Shown: positions 1 to 6,260, numbered from the stretch's first letter. The stretch: DNA of 12,426 nucleotides from Candidatus Coatesiibacteriota bacterium (GCA_030631385.1 DAOVLG010000020.1:1-12426), one strand, 5' to 3'. The notes: generated by a model not told the origin, from the sequence alone. Numbers and translations are program-made.

Positions 1-181
1 CGTGGAGATCGCCATCTACGACACCGCCGGCCGTCGGGTGATGACGGTCCACTCCGGAACCCTCGCGGCTGGACGCCACGTATTGGGCTTCAACACCGCG
101 ACCCTGGCCGACGGCGTTTACCTCCTGAAACTCCAGGCCGCTTCCACGGTCAAGACGACCCGTTTGGTGGTCGCCCGGTAG
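1..181 (+). CDS. Secreted protein, C-terminal sorting/FlgD-like beta-sandwich tail (5' end outside window)
   Basis: Only the last 59 codons are present, read from base 2 to a TAG stop at 179-181. The peptide has the pattern of the C-terminal tail found on many secreted proteins of Bacteroidetes-related and candidate-phylum bacteria: an early IYDTAGRRV strand, then AAGRHVLGFNT, then the typical LADGVYLLKLQA strand, and a final basic strand ending TTRLVVAR. This resembles the type IX secretion (Por) sorting tail and the related FlgD Ig-like fold. In that family the tail directs export or surface attachment, or simply ends an extracellular beta-rich protein. The catalytic or binding part lies upstream of the window, so the function of the whole protein cannot be given. 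A strong terminator follows 20 bases after the stop. Confidence 0.75.
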   Translation, partial: VEIAIYDTAGRRVMTVHSGTLAAGRHVLGFNTATLADGVYLLKLQAASTVKTTRLVVAR

Positions 182-201
182 GATACATTTTAGCGATAGA
201 G

Positions 202-232
202 AAGGGGACCGTTCCAAAGGGTCCCCTTTTTT
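202..232 (+). terminator. Rho-independent terminator after the secreted-protein gene
   Basis: A 9-bp perfect stem (AAGGGGACC at 202-210 with GGTCCCCTT at 220-228) and a 9-base loop are followed directly by a run of T to position 232. It starts 20 bases after the TAG stop and fits a classic intrinsic terminator. Confidence 0.9.
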
Positions 233-274
233 CGTACAGAGGGGGTCGCCAGCCGGTGGTACAGTGCGTTCCTC

Positions 275-356
275 GCCGGCGGTGGCACAGTTTTTGCGCA
301 AATTGACCTCGAATAAGTCCGCCGGCTCCCCTCGTGCAAAAACCTGTGCCACCGCC
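275..356. repeat. Large imperfect inverted repeat (MITE- or REP-like)
   Basis: The left arm 278-297 (GGCGGTGGCACAGTTTTTGC) is the reverse complement of the right arm 336-356 apart from one extra C in the right arm. The spacer is 38 bases. A competing pairing also exists: GCCGGCGG at 275-282 is the exact reverse complement of CCGCCGGC at 319-326, so the left arm can fold in two mutually exclusive ways. It lies between two convergent genes. It could be a non-autonomous element remnant or a structured 3' region. No transposase is nearby and I found no second copy in the window. Confidence 0.7.
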
Positions 357-367
357 TCAGTGCGAAC

Positions 368-390
368 GGGCGGTCGCAGAGGGCCGCCCC
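368..390 (-). repeat. Degenerate copy of the GC-rich hairpin repeat
   Basis: Read on the plus strand, this 23-base hairpin (stem 368-375 with 382-389, loop GCAGAG) matches the complementary strand of the hairpin inside the two 56-bp repeats at 1656-1711 and 4069-4124 at 20 of 23 positions. The loop is identical. Two of the three differences form a compensatory A-T to G-C stem change, and the third is a C-G to T.G wobble. That pattern supports conservation of the fold. Confidence 0.65.
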
Positions 391-392
391 GA

Positions 393-420
393 CATTAAAA
401 CAAGGGATTAAATCCCTTGT
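393..420 (-). terminator. Short palindrome, possible terminator for the aminopeptidase gene
   Basis: ACAAGGGATT at 400-409 and AATCCCTTGT at 411-420 are perfect inverted repeats around a single A. On the minus strand the hairpin (8-bp stem, 5-base loop) is followed by TTTTAATG, and it lies about 107 bases past the aminopeptidase stop. The T run is short, so it may instead be part of the neighbouring repeat element. Confidence 0.4.
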
Positions 421-526
421 CTTTACCGCGAATGGGGGCGCGTGCTATAAACGACCAAAACGCGCTGAATCACCCGCAGGAAACAAATTGCGGCTTGTCA
501 GAAACGAGTGGGTAATCCCGGATGCG

Positions 527-1642
527 CTAAAACTTGATCGGCTTCACGAAATGGCCGTTTTCGTAAAAAACCTCGCCGTCGGCGGTGTAGCGTCCCCCGG
601 AGCGTAGATCGCAGAGCATATCCCAGTGGATGGAACTCTGGTTTACCCCCTTGGATTCGGGCAGCGAACGGCCAACGGCGAGATGGCAGGTGCCGCCGAT
701 CTTCTCGTCGAAGAGCATGTTCTTTGAAAAAACGGTGATGCCGTAGTTGGTGCCGATGGCCGCCTCCCCCACTCTCCGCGCCCCCTCGTCGGTGTCCAGA
801 AGCGTGTGCAGCAGTTTTTCTCCCCTCCGGGCGCTAGCGTCAACCACCCTGCCGTCCTTGAATTCGAGCCGGATACCCTCGATCTCTCTGCCCATGTAGA
901 TGCCAGGGAAGCTGAAGGTGATGTGGCCCGAGACCGAGTCCTCGATGGGTCCGGTGAAGACCTCGCCGTCGGGCATGTTGTGTTTCCCGCAGCAGTTGAT
1001 CCAGACGCGGCCCTCGGCGCAGTAGCTGAGATCGGTCTCCGGCGCGGTTATGTGGAAGTCCTTCTTCCCCATCAGATACTCGCAGATCCGCTCCTGCTTC
1101 TGTTCCACCTCTCGCCAGGCCGCTACCGGGTCCTCCTCGTTTACTCTACAGGCGTTCAGGACGAAGTCGTGGTACTCATCCAGGCTCATATTGGCCTCTT
1201 GGGCCGCGGCGTGGGTGGGAAACTGGCACATGCTCCATTTCAGCTCACCGGTCGCCTCGCGCTCGAAGTAACGCCCGATGATCTTGCTGTGGGCCTGCTG
1301 ATTCAACCGTATTCTCTCCGGCTCCACCCCCGAGAGGAACTTCGTGTTCTCGGGACCGCGGATCTGGAGAAAACGGTCCACCTTCTCCACATCGTTCCAG
1401 GTGGCGCTTGAGATGTAGGTGAGCTGATCATCCGATCCTTCCTTGAAGAGGGTCTCCGCCAGCCCCTCGATGCCGATGTGGGTTCTGGGATAACCCCCGC
1501 TCCGGAGCACCTCGCGGTAGGCTTCCCGGATGAGCGGCGCGGCTAGATGTGATCCGGAGATCAGAACCTCGTTTCCCGGGTCAACGGTGAGGGAGTAGAC
1601 GATCATAAGCTTCGCGTATTTATTGAGCCGCGGGTCGTACAT
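527..1642 (-). CDS. M29-family aminopeptidase (thermophilic metalloprotease / AmpS-AmpT type)
   Basis: The 371-residue protein has the length and motifs of peptidase family M29, dinuclear metal enzymes of the cytoplasm that remove N-terminal residues from peptides. By comparison with remembered family patterns, the metal ligands are all visible: Glu227 in GEVFTGP, Glu293 in GEAAIGTN, His320 in CHLAVG, and His339 and Asp341 in IHWD. The N-terminal domain begins with the usual YAKLMIVYSLTVDPGNEV pattern. The frame stays open upstream to 2041, but that extension is proline- and arginine-rich and lies in a repeat region and over the kinase gene. I therefore start at the ATG at 1640-1642, which has AAGGAG at a proper distance (about 1647-1653). 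One oddity is that residue 327, seven after His320, is Leu where I recall a conserved Tyr. No specific promoter is seen; it may be read from the kinase operon upstream. Confidence 0.92.
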   Translation of the reverse strand: MYDPRLNKYAKLMIVYSLTVDPGNEVLISGSHLAAPLIREAYREVLRSGGYPRTHIGIEGLAETLFKEGSDDQLTYISSATWNDVEKVDRFLQIRGPENTKFLSGVEPERIRLNQQAHSKIIGRYFEREATGELKWSMCQFPTHAAAQEANMSLDEYHDFVLNACRVNEEDPVAAWREVEQKQERICEYLMGKKDFHITAPETDLSYCAEGRVWINCCGKHNMPDGEVFTGPIEDSVSGHITFSFPGIYMGREIEGIRLEFKDGRVVDASARRGEKLLHTLLDTDEGARRVGEAAIGTNYGITVFSKNMLFDEKIGGTCHLAVGRSLPESKGVNQSSIHWDMLCDLRSGGRYTADGEVFYENGHFVKPIKF

Positions 1643-1655
1643 GGGGCTCCTTCTT

Positions 1656-1711
1656 CGTAGGGGCGACCCTCTGCGGTCGCCCGCGGGCGGGGGCGGTGCC
1701 CCGCCCCTACG
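1656..1711. repeat. 56-bp GC-rich hairpin repeat, copy A
   Basis: The ends are perfect 10-bp inverted repeats (CGTAGGGGCG and CGCCCCTACG). Inside, GGGCGACC and GGTCGCCC form a hairpin around CTCTGC, and a second GC-rich hairpin follows. It matches copy B (4069-4124) at 52 of 56 positions: the first 37 bases are identical and all four differences lie in the second half. It sits 13 bases upstream of the aminopeptidase start codon, so it would be in the 5' leader of any read-through transcript. No target-site duplication is evident. Confidence 0.85.
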
Positions 1712-1753
1712 GTTTGTGCATGTGCGGGTACGGTGGACAAGCGGTAACTGGTA

Positions 1754-1841
1754 GCGTCGCCCTTCAATGGGCGACCTAGTCAATGGGGCGGGGCGTAGAA
1801 GCCCCGCGCTACAGTGCGGGGTATGGAGCCCCCGCCCTACG
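1754..1841. repeat. Cluster of related GC-rich hairpin modules
   Basis: Several short hairpins of the same style follow one another between the kinase stop and the aminopeptidase: GTCGCCC (1756-1762) with GGGCGAC (1769-1775) around TTCAAT; GCGGGGC (1788-1794) with GCCCCGC (1801-1807) around GTAGAA; then a module ending in CCCTACG at 1835-1841, which abuts the kinase stop codon. On the minus strand the units begin with GTAGNG like the 56-bp repeats, but loop sequences differ. They could act as transcript-end or mRNA-stability structures. None has a T run, so a simple terminator is unlikely. Confidence 0.6.
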
Positions 1842-2936
1842 TTACGGCTCGCGCGCGAGGGGTAGTCTGATCTCGAAGACGGAGCCCGTCTGGGCCTCCC
1901 TATCGTAGGAGAGGCTACCGTTGCAGGTACCGATCGCCTGCCGGGCGAGGAAGAGACCGAGACCGGTTCCGCCGGGTTTGGTGGTGAAGAAAGGTTCGAA
2001 GAGTCGTTTGGTATCGGCGGCCGCGATGGGAGGTCCGTCATCGCTGACGCGGATAATCGCCCTATTCCCTTGAGTTGTGAGGGTGAGGCTTATCTGTGTA
2101 GTCGCCGCCTCGACGGCGTTGACGAGGAGGACGATCAAGGCAGAAACTAGCGCGTCGGCGTCACATCCGACAGCGCAGTTCCCCTCTATTAGATTTACTG
2201 TAAGCTCCAGTCCGTCCAATCGGGGTTGGATCGCCTCGACGGCATCTTCGATGAGCTTCGGCAGCCGAACCTCTCCGCTCTCGGGGCTCCTTTTGCTTCT
2301 GCCCAGGAGTTTCTTCACCGCCGCGTCGGCGCGGCCCACCTCCTCACAGATGACGCGGAAGGCCTCCGCGGCCTCCCGGGAGAGCCCCTCCTTGCCGATT
2401 ACCTGTACCGTCGCTTTAATGGCCGCCAGGGGGTTGCGCAGCTCGTGGGCCACCCCGCTGGCGAGACGGTTTATAGACTCCAGCTTCTCTATCCGCGCGA
2501 CCCTGTCCCTCAGACCCACCAGTTCCGCCAGCTCGGCGTTGGCCGAGCCCAGATCGCGTGCCAGCCTTCCGACCTCCGAGCTTCGCCGACGGTGGTACTC
2601 CGCCATGAGGCCGAAGCTCCACCCAACCAGGTTCAGCACGAGAAGCTCGCTCAGGTCTACCCAGCCCACCGTATCCAGCTCACCCATGTAGATGAATTGG
2701 GGGGCCAGGGCCACCGATCCGATTAAGGCGGATGCCGCCCCGCCGATCAGCCCGAAGCGCCAGCCCGCCAGGAGTATCGGTACGAACAGGGCCTTCGTCC
2801 AGATGGGAACGAGATCGGGGTTGCTCTCGGCGGTGAGGTAGTAGGCCGTCACCGTCCCCGCGATCAGGAGCAGCACCATTGCGCCGAGGAACCAGTCTCG
2901 GCGGGTGTAGGTTCTGTACCGTTCCTCCGGACTCAT
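1842..2936 (-). CDS. Membrane sensor histidine kinase
   Basis: The 364-residue protein has an N-terminal membrane domain with about four hydrophobic segments (near residues 15-35, 46-63, 63-84 and 95-112) and almost no extracytoplasmic sensor domain. A short coiled linker (115-150) follows, then a HisKA dimerisation domain with the phospho-acceptor His164 in GVAHELRNPLAA. The HATPase_c domain shows the N box around Asn273 (LLVNAVEA), the G1 motif VSDDG near 298-301, the F box FEPFFTTK (313-320) and the G2 motif GTGLGL (323-328). All catalytic residues are present, so it should autophosphorylate. I use the ATG at 2934-2936, 7 bases after the stop of the cytochrome gene; an upstream ATG at 3002 would overlap that gene and adds a non-membrane tail. 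No response regulator is in the window, so its partner is unknown. Co-transcription with the cytochrome gene suggests redox or respiratory sensing, which is inference only. Confidence 0.88.
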   Translation of the reverse strand: MSPEERYRTYTRRDWFLGAMVLLLIAGTVTAYYLTAESNPDLVPIWTKALFVPILLAGWRFGLIGGAASALIGSVALAPQFIYMGELDTVGWVDLSELLVLNLVGWSFGLMAEYHRRRSSEVGRLARDLGSANAELAELVGLRDRVARIEKLESINRLASGVAHELRNPLAAIKATVQVIGKEGLSREAAEAFRVICEEVGRADAAVKKLLGRSKRSPESGEVRLPKLIEDAVEAIQPRLDGLELTVNLIEGNCAVGCDADALVSALIVLLVNAVEAATTQISLTLTTQGNRAIIRVSDDGPPIAAADTKRLFEPFFTTKPGGTGLGLFLARQAIGTCNGSLSYDREAQTGSVFEIRLPLAREP

Positions 2937-2943
2937 CGGTGGG

Positions 2944-3986
2944 TTAATCCTCGCCGCCGGCACCCTGCACCTCGGGCCACCGGAACTGGAAGTCTCGCAC
3001 ATCCTCGGTCAGAAGCGCCCGTCCCAGCTCGACGGACCAGTACCCCGTGCTGTAGGAGCCCCGTTCCCTCACGTCGGCCCTGGAGCCGTCGGAAATGGAG
3101 AGCACGTATCCGGGAACCGTGCTGCCGCCCATCCAATCCCCGGGCTGATAGGGAACCGCCTCCTCCTCGAAGAGGAAGTGGGCGTTGGCGTTTGGGTCGT
3201 CCTCATGCTGGTAGAGGGGAATCCAAGGGATTGAACCCTCGCCGGGCTGGTTGAAGAGGTAGGGGGCCGTGCCGGGATCGTTACGCCAACCCGGAAAGGC
3301 CAGCCAGCCGTCGCTCACCTGCTCGCGGGGGTTGGTGCGGCCCGCCCCTCAGATCCAGGCGTCGAGGTAGGTTCGTCGCGGTGTGCCGTGGTAATAGCTG
3401 CCCACGCCGTCCGCGTGGCAGGTTACGGCGCAGGTCTACTGGTCGAAGTCGGGAAATATTTCGGGATCGGCCCAGAAGAAGGCCAACATATCCTCGGCGA
3501 TGAGCTCCCCGTCCAGGTCGGTCTGACCGTTCTCATCGTAGCGGTTGTACCGGCGGCCGTCCGAGTATTTCCAGCGGCCCGGGATGTCGCTGGTGGGGTC
3601 CTGCCAGCTTAGGAAGAAGAATATTTCCTCCTCGGTGTAGATGCATTTCACGCTTACGGCAGAGATGCCGGTACCCTCTCCCGCCGGTTCGAGGATGATT
3701 GTGGTCGCTTCGACGTGGTCCCAGACCCCGTCTACATCCCGCCCGTCCAGCACGGGCGGTAAGTTCGCCTGTTTGGGCACGACTGAGTTCTCCCGAACCG
3801 CGCCGTTGAAATCCAGCTTCGACACCGCGGCCATGTCATGATTCTTCCAGGAGTTGTCGGTGAGGGCCAAGGCGAAGGGGGCGTCCACGGGGTAGGTGGG
3901 TTCACCGACCAGGGCTCCGGAGTCGCAATTGGCTCTGGAGCGTAAGGGTAAGAACCCCTGGAAAAAAAGGCGCCCTTGACCCGCAT
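2944..3986 (-). pseudogene. Ethylbenzene dehydrogenase-type haem-binding cytochrome, disrupted
   Basis: The conserved reading frame runs from about 3960 to the TAA at 2944-2946 and resembles the EB_dh haem-binding family of periplasmic cytochromes. Hallmarks are the IFFFLSWQDPT strand, a haem-attachment motif CAVTCH (CX3CH, 3415-3432), LDAWI before an AGRTNP segment, and a C-terminal VPGYVLSISDGSRADVRERG block. The frame is interrupted by TAG at 3436-3438, two codons before the haem motif, and by TGA at 3349-3351, where the family normally has Trp (LDAWxW). The best start is the ATG at 3984-3986, which has a strong GGGAGGGGAGAGGA leader and a TATAAT box upstream. It is one base out of frame with the rest; one added T in the 7-T homopolymer (3962-3968) would restore it. 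No clear signal peptide is seen in either frame. Three separate lesions argue for a decaying gene; assembly error or recoding are less likely alternatives. Fragments 3436-3888 and 2944-3318 are open on their own. Confidence 0.8.
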
Positions 3987-4022
3987 TCCTCTCCCCTCCC
4001 TTTTCACCGGCTTTTGTGTGCC

Positions 4023-4028
4023 ATTATA
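4023..4028 (-). promoter_or_regulatory. -10 box of a promoter for the cytochrome-kinase operon
   Basis: The minus strand reads a perfect TATAAT at 4028-4023. Transcription would start near 4015 and leave a leader of about 30 bases that ends in a purine-rich ribosome binding site directly before the ATG at 3986. No good -35 match lies at 16-18 bases upstream. The consistent spacing of -10 box, ribosome binding site and start codon is the main support. Confidence 0.6.
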
Positions 4029-4068
4029 GTTGATCGGGTGGAGGGGTTGTAGCCCGAAAGCGAGGGAA

Positions 4069-4124
4069 CGTAGGGGCGACCCTCTGCGGTCGCCCGCGGG
4101 CGGGGACAGAGCCCAGCCCCTACG
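4069..4124. repeat. 56-bp GC-rich hairpin repeat, copy B
   Basis: This is the second copy of the element at 1656-1711, in the same orientation, with 52 of 56 positions identical. The CGTAGGGGC and GCCCCTACG ends remain inverted repeats. On the minus strand it begins 2 bases after the TAA of the EF-G-like gene, so it forms the immediate 3' end of that message and lies upstream of the cytochrome promoter. The flanks differ from those of copy A and show no obvious target duplication. Confidence 0.85.
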
Positions 4125-4126
4125 TT

Positions 4127-6166
4127 TTATTTCTTCGGTAGGTATTCGGAGATGATCTTCTGTTGGATCTCACCGGGAAGGAGTTCGTAGCTGTGGAATT
4201 CTAAAGAGTAGGTGCCCTGGCCGCTGGTCATGCTTCGAAGCTCGGAGGAGTAGTTCGATAATTCGGCCTCGGGAACCAGGGCTCCGACCACCTGCATCTT
4301 ACCCTGGCGCTCCATGCCCAGGATCTTCCCCCGCTTGGAGCTTAAGTCCCCGGCGATGTCGCCCATGAACTCGTCGGGGATTCCGACCTCCACCCTCATG
4401 ATCGGTTCGAGGATGACCGGGGCGGCCCGGGTCATGGCGTCCTTAAAGGCCAGAGAAGCGGCGACTTTGAAGGCCATCTCCGAGGAGTCCACATTGTGGT
4501 AGCTGCCGTAGAAAAGTTTGGCGTGGATGTCCACGATGGGGCAACCACACAGGTAGCCGTGGGCGTAGGCCTCGTTGAGCCCCTTCTCCACGGCGGGGAT
4601 GAACTTACCGGGAATCACCCCGCCCACGATGGCGTTCTCGAACTCCACCCCCGTTCCCCGATCCAGGGGCCAGAACTCGATCTGGCAGTCGCCGAACTGG
4701 CCGCGGCCGCCGGTCTGCTTCTTGTGACGTCCGTGACTCGTGGTCTTCTTGGTAATCGTTTCCAGATAGGCAATCCTGGGAACCTTGAGCTCAACGTTGA
4801 CCCCATACTTCTTCCGTAGGCGGGAAACGGCGATCTGGAGGTGCTGGTCCCCGAGACCCGCGAGGATCGTCTCCTTTGTCTGGTCGTTTCGCGTAGAGCG
4901 GAGGGTCGGATCCTCCTCATGGAGGCGCGAGAGGCCGGTGGACATCTTGTCCTCGTCTCCCTTGGAGGCGGGGAAAACGGCGCGTTTCATCAGCGGCTGG
5001 GGGAGAGGGAGCGGCGCGAAGCATGACGACCCCGATTGTGCCAGCGTGTCACCGGTGAGGGTCGCCTCGAGCTTGCCGATAGCACCGATGTCCCCCTCGG
5101 CTAGTTCGTCGGTGCCCTTCTGGGTGTTGCCGTGGATGTGGAAGAGGTTGTTACAGCGCTCGTTCTTACCCCGGTTGACGTTGAAGGACTCGCCGCTCAG
5201 TTTGCCCAAAAAAACGCGGGTCAGGGAGAGCTTACCGGCGAAGGGGTCCACCGTGGTTTTGAAGATAAGTGCGGCCGCGTCGCCTTCGGGTAGCTCTTCC
5301 TCCCTGTCGCTCACAAGCACCTTGGGTGGGGTGATCTTGTTCGGACCGGGGAAGTAGCTCACGATGGCGTCCAGCAGGGGCTTGCCTCCGATACCCAGCT
5401 CGGCTGAGCCTACAAAAATGGGGTGGATCATCCCCTCGCGGAATGCTTTGGCCATCCCCTCGTGCAGCTCCTCGGGGCCCAGTGTGCCCTCCTCGAGGTA
5501 CTTCTCTATGAGGGCGTCGTCAGCGGCGGCCACTGCGTCGATGAGCTTCTCCCGTGCCTGGTTAACCTCGTCCGCGAGCTCCCGGGGTACCTCACCCTCC
5601 TCGAACTTACCCGATCCGTCGGTGGCAAAGAGGTAGGCCTTGGCTGTGATCAGGTCCACGAGTCCTTTGAAACCGGTGTGGGTGCCGATGGGTAGCTGCA
5701 CGGGGACGCAGGCATCGCCGAAGGCGCCTCTACAGCTTTCCACTGCCTTGGCGAAGTCGGCGTTTTCTCGATCCATGCGGTTGACGAAGAGGGCGCGGGG
5801 GATGCCCCTCCCGACGGCGATGTCCCAGCAGCGGACGGTGCCGGTCTCCACGCCTGCCACGGCGGAAAGAAGGGTGATTGCGGCATCGGCGGCGTAGATT
5901 CCGCCGATCAACTCGCCAGCAAAATCCAGTGTGCCCGGTGTGTCGATGAGGTTGATGATCGTCTCGTTGTGATCCAACCGTAGGAGTGAGGTGCTGATGC
6001 TGAACTTTCGGGCGATCTCCTCCTCGTCGAAGTCACTGACCGTGTTGCCTTCGTTGACGCTCCCCCGGCGCGATTCGGCGCCGGTATCGAAGTTCATGCT
6101 CTCCGCCAGGGTGGTTTTGCCAACGCCTGAGTGTGAGACGAGGACTACGTTACGCAGATCGGCCAT
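4127..6166 (-). CDS. fusA: Elongation factor G-like translational GTPase (EF-G paralogue)
   Basis: The 679-residue protein has the five-domain EF-G architecture. The GTPase domain (about 1-275) shows the P-loop SHSGVGKTT (11-19), DTPG (75-78), NRMD (129-132) and a SA motif (254-255). Domain II follows (about 295-385), then III (390-470), IV (470-590, with GSYHNVDSSEMAFK at 554-567) and V (590-679). It differs from housekeeping EF-G: the P-loop lacks the AHIDAGKTT form, the switch region reads RKFSIST instead of RGITI, and the catalytic His after DTPG is Thr79. These are marks of the EF-G-like / EF-G-2 group (for example Mycobacterium FusA2 and Thermus EF-G-2), ribosome-binding GTPases of unclear job. 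The canonical EF-G is presumably elsewhere in the genome, since it is usually next to rpsG and tuf. The ATG at 6164-6166 has AAGGAAA upstream. It is monocistronic or weakly linked to the propeller gene, whose terminator lies just upstream. Confidence 0.9.
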   Translation of the reverse strand: MADLRNVVLVSHSGVGKTTLAESMNFDTGAESRRGSVNEGNTVSDFDEEEIARKFSISTSLLRLDHNETIINLIDTPGTLDFAGELIGGIYAADAAITLLSAVAGVETGTVRCWDIAVGRGIPRALFVNRMDRENADFAKAVESCRGAFGDACVPVQLPIGTHTGFKGLVDLITAKAYLFATDGSGKFEEGEVPRELADEVNQAREKLIDAVAAADDALIEKYLEEGTLGPEELHEGMAKAFREGMIHPIFVGSAELGIGGKPLLDAIVSYFPGPNKITPPKVLVSDREEELPEGDAAALIFKTTVDPFAGKLSLTRVFLGKLSGESFNVNRGKNERCNNLFHIHGNTQKGTDELAEGDIGAIGKLEATLTGDTLAQSGSSCFAPLPLPQPLMKRAVFPASKGDEDKMSTGLSRLHEEDPTLRSTRNDQTKETILAGLGDQHLQIAVSRLRKKYGVNVELKVPRIAYLETITKKTTSHGRHKKQTGGRGQFGDCQIEFWPLDRGTGVEFENAIVGGVIPGKFIPAVEKGLNEAYAHGYLCGCPIVDIHAKLFYGSYHNVDSSEMAFKVAASLAFKDAMTRAAPVILEPIMRVEVGIPDEFMGDIAGDLSSKRGKILGMERQGKMQVVGALVPEAELSNYSSELRSMTSGQGTYSLEFHSYELLPGEIQQKIISEYLPKK

Positions 6167-6208
6167 TTAGCTTTCCTTTGAAGGGTCCGATACGTTAAGC
6201 CCCCAGTC

Positions 6209-6239
6209 TAAAAAAGGGGGACATCAGTTTACCCCCCTA
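6209..6239 (-). terminator. Rho-independent terminator after the beta-propeller gene
   Basis: On the minus strand AGGGGGG (near 6239-6232) pairs with CCCCC (6220-6216) and is followed by a run of six T (6215-6210). It lies about 22 bases after the propeller stop codon. An alternative C5/G5 pairing with the bases at 6200-6205 is possible, but it would bury the T run in the loop. Confidence 0.75.
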
Positions 6240-6260
6240 CAAGTGGCAAGTCAAGGGAGG

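Larger units (their letters stand above)
233..526. other. Gene-free region between two convergent genes
   Basis: I see no credible coding sequence here. The flanking genes converge, so no promoter is expected. The stretch holds the large inverted repeat (275-356), a degenerate copy of the window's hairpin repeat (368-390) and a short palindrome (400-420), each listed separately. From about 421 to 526 I see no recognisable structure. Confidence 0.7.

Noticed and set aside
278..356. CRISPR array or riboswitch in the first gene-free region
   Set aside because: There is one inverted pair, not regularly spaced direct repeats. The flanking genes converge, so no downstream gene could be controlled as by a riboswitch.
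806..1411. 201-codon plus-strand open frame opposite the aminopeptidase
   Set aside because: It is antisense to a well-supported gene, has no recognisable domain, and is a typical by-product of GC-rich coding sequence.
1643..2041. N-terminal 133-residue extension of the aminopeptidase frame
   Set aside because: It is rich in Pro, Arg and Ser, lies over the hairpin repeats and the 3' end of the kinase gene, and M29 enzymes start at the internal Met, which has a good ribosome binding site.
2937..3002. Longer kinase start at ATG 3002
   Set aside because: It would overlap the cytochrome's C-terminal coding region and add a Cys/Pro-rich tail before the first membrane segment.
3349..3351. Selenocysteine at the in-frame TGA of the cytochrome
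   Set aside because: The family has Trp here, only a weak 5-bp hairpin follows, and a second stop (TAG) and a frame break in the same gene point to decay.
3732..4007. Separate small proline-rich protein read from ATG near 4007
   Set aside because: It overlaps the cytochrome in another frame. Only the segment from ATG 3986 to the T run is likely to be translated, as the start of that gene.
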